From NCBI GenBank assembly GCA_040387035.1, contig JAZKEN010000050.1, positions 1 through 37,711 of the forward strand: a stretch of 37,711 nucleotides of DNA, in the 5' to 3' direction. Source of the stretch: Methylotenera_A sp040387035 (GTDB lineage: Bacteria; Pseudomonadota; Gammaproteobacteria; Burkholderiales; Methylophilaceae). The position numbers and the translations under genes are program-made. Position 1 is the first letter of the stretch. Each line of letters opens with the position of its first letter. The notes under the pieces are model-generated. The model did not search any database. It was not told the origin of the DNA and worked only from the letters and a program-made list of their open reading frames with translations. Of this stretch, positions 34,123 to 37,711 are shown in pieces.

Positions 34123-34695
34123 ATGCAAGTGACTGATCTTGGCCCACTTCCTTTAACCCTCATCGCATCTTTAGTGATAGCCGTGATTCTGCTGGCGATA
34201 CGCGTATTTGTAATGCAGCGCGTGCAGCAAAAACGCCAGCGCGAAAACAGGCAGGAATCTGAACGATTAAAATCACTGGTGGCCGCCTATCGCTCCCTAG
34301 CCGGGTCGTTTACCCCAGCCAGGCAAGACCATACTCCCCAGTTAGAAGAGACGCTTGCCGATATTATCTTGTTCGGCACCATTGCCCAAGTGGAATTATC
34401 TGTTGCTTGTGCAAACGCCTTGAAGAGTGAAGAATACGTTGATTTTCAGCCGCTAATTAAATCGCTGCGCGCGGACCTACGCACCCAGCTGGGGTTGGAA
34501 CAAATTCCAAGCACGCTAGTGATGCCGGCGTCAGGTCCTGCCAGATTAGCTCATAGTGGCTTGGGCGAAAAAGAAGGTAAAGGGAATGGTGAATCTAGAG
34601 CTGGCGGCGGCGGTATGGGCGGCGGGGCAGCCGCAGGAGCGGGTGGCCTTAGTTTAGGCTTAATCGCTGCTGAGGCTAGCACGGCAAAGGATTAA
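34123..34695 (+). CDS. Uncharacterised membrane protein with glycine-rich tail
   Basis: Protein of 190 residues with no recognised function. One N-terminal helix (LTLIASLVIAVILLAIRVFV) is followed by a strongly basic, helical segment (MQRVQQKRQRENRQESERLK), a conserved-looking central part (LVAAYRSLAGSF, LEETLADIILFGTIAQVELS, DFQPLIKSLRADLRTQLGLE) and a C-terminal glycine/alanine-rich tail (GGGGMGGGAAAGAGG). From memory, similar hypothetical proteins occur in other Betaproteobacteria, with the tail variable. AAGG precedes the ATG. It is 45 nt after the TAXI protein and the last gene of the strand run that begins with the RND adaptor. Confidence 0.7.
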   Translation: MQVTDLGPLPLTLIASLVIAVILLAIRVFVMQRVQQKRQRENRQESERLKSLVAAYRSLAGSFTPARQDHTPQLEETLADIILFGTIAQVELSVACANALKSEEYVDFQPLIKSLRADLRTQLGLEQIPSTLVMPASGPARLAHSGLGEKEGKGNGESRAGGGGMGGGAAAGAGGLSLGLIAAEASTAKD

Positions 34696-34779
34696 GGCGG
34701 ACTGTCTTAACTTTTCATACAAGTAATCAGCCGATTTTAATTTAGCCAATTTAAAACAATACCTGACAAAAATAAACCA

Positions 34780-34809
34780 AAGGCCTACAGTTATTAAACC
34801 GTAGGCCTT
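34780..34809. terminator. Hairpin terminator between the 190-aa protein and the small lipoprotein
   Basis: Perfect 9-bp stem (AAGGCCTAC at 34780-34788, GTAGGCCTT at 34801-34809) with a 12-nt loop. The minus strand continues with a T-rich tract (GGTTTATTTTTG), so it mainly suits the minus-strand lipoprotein; the plus-strand T-tract is weak. Confidence 0.7.
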
Positions 34810-34923
34810 CGTTAATTGGTGCAGTCAACATGAATACACCGAAGCACTTCATTTTAGAGCTAAGAGAGTTTAAGTAAATCTTATTCGCAATGCTTACTCA
34901 TTTAGCTTAAGAAAAAAACTCCA

Positions 34924-35160
34924 TTATTTGTTGGTACCACCGGTACCTGTGCCAGCACCGCTAGTGGCATTGCCTGTACCCGCGCTATCGGTTTCCGTAC
35001 CGCCAGAACCCGTGCCGGCGCCACTGCGGGCATCACCAGTTCCAGTAACATTGCTGTCATTTGTAGTAGCGCCTGTGTTGCTAGGTTTTGGCGTTGCACA
35101 GCCCACGCATAGAACCACAGCCATTAGCGCCATTGCTTTCCAAGCATTAAACTTTTCCAT
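34924..35160 (-). CDS. Small Gly/Thr/Ser-rich lipoprotein
   Basis: Lipoprotein of 78 residues. Two starts are possible, GTG at 35163 and ATG at 35160; AAGGAG at 6-nt spacing favours the ATG (MEKFNAWKAMALMAVVLCVG, with Cys21 as the lipid-modified residue). The mature part is low-complexity, built from Gly, Thr, Ser and Ala, with two related segments (RSGAGTGSGGTETDSAGTG and TSGAGTGTGGTNK). Such tails are flexible and often differ between strains. No function can be assigned. Confidence 0.7.
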   Translation of the reverse strand: MEKFNAWKAMALMAVVLCVGCATPKPSNTGATTNDSNVTGTGDARSGAGTGSGGTETDSAGTGNATSGAGTGTGGTNK

Positions 35161-35626
35161 CACTAACTCCTTTTTAATTGACTTAAGGAATCAGCTTAGT
35201 TGAAAAGATTTGCTGTGTATGTGTGATGGGACACTTATCAAGCCTTAATAAACCCGATATTTATAGGCGTATTAGATGTGCATTACAATCTGATTCAATT
35301 TTTAAAGCGGCATAATATGCTTATTGATGCGCCCGAAGAGATTCTGCTCGCCGATCTTGTTTGCAGACTAAAAGAGTCTTGTTTTATATAAAAAATATCA
35401 AGCAAGCGCGTGGCTGGCCTGCTAGGAAAATTTAAACCTGTGAGCTTTACTGCTTTTGTGGTGATAAAAAAGTTAATGGATTACAATCGCTGAAGCAGGA
35501 TTACAGCGTCTCTACATTAAGTCTTTTAAAAGACAAGAGATTCCAGCCATGTGCCATGAATGTATAGATATACAAATCCATGGTCTCTAAATTAACCTTT
35601 AGGTCGCAAAGGATTTCTGAGCAGAT
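35161..35626. other. Intergenic region with a perfect palindrome and an orphan reading frame
   Basis: About 460 nt. GTCTTTTAAAAGAC at 35521-35534 is a perfect 14-bp palindrome 93 nt before the channel start. A frame open from 35227 to the stop at 35389-35391 reads protein-like (NPIFIGVLDVHYNLIQFLK, LADLVCRLKESCFI) but has only a weak GTG (35278) or ATG (35317) start. A short AGACT/AGTCT hairpin overlaps its end. Confidence 0.45.
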
Positions 35627-36061
35627 ATGCCTATCGTTATAATTCTTTGCTGTGTGCTCGTCATCACAACGACCGTCTTGCACTATGAAGTTCTGCGACT
35701 CTTAAACATCTGGCTACCTGTGCTTCAAATACCCGAGCGTGCAAAGCTCGTAGTCGTCATCTTGACTGCTTTTGTCGCACACGTTATAGAGATGGCGTTA
35801 TATGGCGCAACACTTTATGCTTTGGTTGCCTGGGTCGGAATAGGCGCGCTTCAAGGCAGCCCAAAGTTTTCGCTGATGGCCTGCATGTACTTCTCTGCGG
35901 AAACCTACACCTCTTTGGGCTTCGGCGACCTAACGCCTGTTGGCCCCATCAGGTTGCTAGCGGCACTGGAGGCGTTGAATGGACTTCTTCTTATAGGTTG
36001 GTCAGCATCATTTACCTATATCTCCATGGAAAAATTCTGGCGCGATGCACCACGACGCTGA
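35627..36061 (+). CDS. Two-helix ion channel of the K+ channel family
   Basis: Inner-membrane protein of 144 residues. An N-terminal helix (VIILCCVLVITTTVLHYEVL) is followed by a second (VVVILTAFVAHVIEMALYG), a pore helix with the selectivity filter TSLGFGDLTPVGP near residues 95-107, and a final helix (LAALEALNGLLLIGWSASFTY). This matches the Ion_trans_2 pore pattern in which TxGFGD replaces TVGYGD. There is no cytoplasmic RCK or nucleotide domain, so gating is unknown. No good Shine-Dalgarno site is seen before the ATG. It stands alone on its strand, 78 nt before the AI-2E family gene. Confidence 0.85.
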   Translation: MPIVIILCCVLVITTTVLHYEVLRLLNIWLPVLQIPERAKLVVVILTAFVAHVIEMALYGATLYALVAWVGIGALQGSPKFSLMACMYFSAETYTSLGFGDLTPVGPIRLLAALEALNGLLLIGWSASFTYISMEKFWRDAPRR

Positions 36062-36139
36062 GCCGATGCAAAGCTTTGCTAATGCACACCAGTTACCATC
36101 AATGCAGCCTAACCCTTCAATCCAATCATGGTGTAAAAA

Positions 36140-37225
36140 ATGACTAAATCAGAGCGTTCAAAAAGTGATACAGCAAATGACAGTGATTGGATCTCACCCA
36201 ATCATATGCATAGCTTAGTGCTTATTCTGGCCATATTGGTTGGTATTTATTTATGCTACAAAATCGCCTTGCCGTTTTTACCTGTACTAGCTTGGGCGCT
36301 AACCTTAGCGGTAATGTTTACCCCTTTGCAGCGCTGGCTTGAGTCAAAGCTTAAACGCCCTAATTTTGCTGCATTTATTTCTATTGTATTAATTGGATCA
36401 ATTGTCATCATTCCTACCTTGCTGATTGGCGAGCAGTTACTAACGCAAGTAGTAAAGGGCTCTCAATTAATTGATACCAAATTAAATTCGGGCGAGTGGC
36501 GGCGTACTTTTGAGGCACAGCCTAGACTAGCGCCAATTGTTAATAAGATCGAACAGTATATTAACGTGCCGGATGCGATTAAAACGTTTAATAGTAAGCT
36601 GGGCAACGCGGCGGGCGGGTTTCTTAAAAGCTCCATCTTTCAGATCATCGGGTTTGTCCTGGTTTTTTACATGCTTTTCTTTTTTTTGCGAGACCGCCAA
36701 TGGGCAATGCAGTCTATATCTTCTGTTTCACCGTTACCACAGTCTGAAATGAATATATTATTTAAACGGGTGGCCGATACAATTCATGCAACGGTTTATG
36801 GCACGTTTGCAATGGCTGCGGTACAAGGTACTTTGGGCGGGTTTATGTTTTGGTGGCTTGATCTGCCAGCACCTTTTCTATGGGGTGTGGTGATGAGCTT
36901 TTTAGCCATAGTGCCTATGCTGGGTGCCTCACTAATTTGGGTGCCAGCTGCACTTTTTTTGGCGTTAGAAGGTAATTGGATAAACGCCTTAATCTTAACT
37001 TTTTGGGGCATGCTGGTTGTGGGCACTATCGATAACTTATTAAGGCCAATCTTTGTAGGGAATCGACTAAGACTACATACTATTTTGATTTTTATATCCG
37101 TTATCGGTGGACTGCTTCAGTTTGGTGCGGCTGGTTTGATAATAGGGCCAGTCACACTTGCTGTAACAGTGGCTTTGTTAGAAATTTGGTTTAAAAGAAA
37201 TTCGACTAAAACAACCAAATCTTAA
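36140..37225 (+). CDS. AI-2E/PerM family membrane protein (second copy)
   Basis: Polytopic inner-membrane protein of 361 residues. Early helices (LVLILAILVGIYLCYKIALPFLPVL, by parts) and the conserved C-terminal core FVLVFYMLFFFLRDR, HATVYGTFAMAAVQGTLGG, SFLAIVPMLGASLIWVPAA, GTIDNLLRPIFVGNRLRLHT and GGLLQFGAAGLIIGP identify the family. It is more typical of the AI-2E/YdiK-like branch than the copy at 14498-15667. The substrate is unknown. No partner gene directly follows. Confidence 0.9.
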   Translation: MTKSERSKSDTANDSDWISPNHMHSLVLILAILVGIYLCYKIALPFLPVLAWALTLAVMFTPLQRWLESKLKRPNFAAFISIVLIGSIVIIPTLLIGEQLLTQVVKGSQLIDTKLNSGEWRRTFEAQPRLAPIVNKIEQYINVPDAIKTFNSKLGNAAGGFLKSSIFQIIGFVLVFYMLFFFLRDRQWAMQSISSVSPLPQSEMNILFKRVADTIHATVYGTFAMAAVQGTLGGFMFWWLDLPAPFLWGVVMSFLAIVPMLGASLIWVPAALFLALEGNWINALILTFWGMLVVGTIDNLLRPIFVGNRLRLHTILIFISVIGGLLQFGAAGLIIGPVTLAVTVALLEIWFKRNSTKTTKS

Positions 37226-37595
37226 AGCACCAATTCAAGTATTTAATTTGCTTATTTTATAGTCAATAAGATTTATTAGCTGGCACGATTTTGCTGGATC
37301 GAATGTGGGTTTTAGGCTCTCAAATGTCGAAGCTTTCAGCCCAAAGCAGTCGTTGGTGACTCTATATCCGTTTTGTTTTATTTGCCATTTGAAACACTCT
37401 ATCCGGTACTTGGGCAATGTGCAGTTAATCATATGCTTCAGTTAGAAACCGTACAGACGCCGATTTTCGTGATAAGTAAGATTTGGTCGTCTAGGTGATA
37501 TTAGTGTTAATCATGTAAATGAATTCGCTACGCGATTATAAATTTACAAATTGAATCACTCTTAGCCTAATGCAAATACGATTCAGGGAAAATAT
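37226..37595. other. Intergenic region before the CsbD-like gene
   Basis: About 370 nt. A 65-codon minus-strand frame (37235-37432) lacks a ribosome binding site and a family signature and is not called. I see no strong terminator or operator. Confidence 0.4.
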
Positions 37596-37711
37596 ATGAC
37601 CGACTGGGACGAAATACAGCAGCATTGGGAAGATTACAGGAAAAAAATATTAAGTAATTGGAACAAGCTAACCCCGGAACAGATTGATATCATTGATGGC
37701 AATCAAATTGC
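37596..37711 (+). CDS. CsbD-like stress protein (3'-truncated by window edge)
   Basis: The first 38 codons of a gene that runs off the window. MTDWDEIQQHWEDYRKKILS followed by NWNKLTPEQIDIIDG has the pattern of CsbD-family proteins (two short helices, W-x6-K, W-x-K-L-T, D-x-D). AGGGA lies about 7 nt before the ATG. CsbD-like proteins are small, soluble and induced by general stress; their molecular role is unclear. The C-terminal part cannot be judged. Confidence 0.65.
   Translation, partial: MTDWDEIQQHWEDYRKKILSNWNKLTPEQIDIIDGNQI

Noticed and set aside
37235..37432. 65-codon minus-strand frame downstream of the second AI-2E gene
   Set aside because: There is no ribosome binding site and no recognisable family; its make-up looks like translated non-coding DNA.

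Overview
The window looks like a chromosomal segment of a methylotrophic betaproteobacterium, most likely of the family Methylophilaceae (Methylotenera/Methylophilus type). The base composition is moderate. The gene set includes a Pseudomonas-101-type NAD-dependent formate dehydrogenase, a formaldehyde-activating-enzyme homologue and a cytochrome cL-like protein, and these point to C1 oxidation. The family assignment is an inference from protein content; no rRNA or other marker gene is present. I found no tRNA, rRNA, CRISPR array or insertion sequence.

Region 1 (1-5563), sulfur supply. The left edge cuts a cysteine desulfurase that resembles the cargo enzyme of family 2A encapsulin compartments. 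It converges, across a strong bidirectional terminator, on a minus-strand run that reads yezD-like gene, outer-membrane porin, sulfate-binding protein, DUF2325 protein and 1-Cys peroxiredoxin. Together they look like a sulfur-starvation locus.

Region 2 (5687-11154), electron-transfer flavoprotein. Ferredoxin-NADP reductase and the two ETF subunits lie on the minus strand. Divergent to them are a LysR regulator and ETF-ubiquinone oxidoreductase. A palindrome in the divergent region is a candidate operator. No dehydrogenase that would feed the ETF is present.

Region 3 (11190-17913), envelope and housekeeping genes. It holds a Kef-type antiporter, SelO protein AMPylase, an AI-2E/PerM family membrane protein, a 36-residue lipoprotein too short for ordinary gene calling, a glycine-zipper surface protein, and an HPP-CBS membrane protein whose ribosome binding site lies inside a perfect 10-bp inverted repeat.

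Region 4 (17915-22051), adhesion. A trimeric autotransporter adhesin is followed by a lipoprotein with a BamE-like and an OmpA-like domain, the arrangement of the TpgA partner of Acinetobacter adhesins. An AT-rich upstream region and a possible 29-residue membrane peptide follow.

Region 5 (22225-26370), C1 metabolism. It holds a HAD phosphatase, a peroxiredoxin-formate dehydrogenase operon, a divergent Fae homologue and a cytochrome cL-like protein.

Region 6 (26812-34695), export. A complete RND tripartite pump is followed on the same strand by a membrane-anchored TAXI-type binding protein without TRAP permease genes and by an uncharacterised 190-residue membrane protein. The last stretch (34924-37711) has a small Gly/Thr-rich lipoprotein, a two-helix ion channel, a second AI-2E family protein and the start of a CsbD-like stress protein cut by the right edge.
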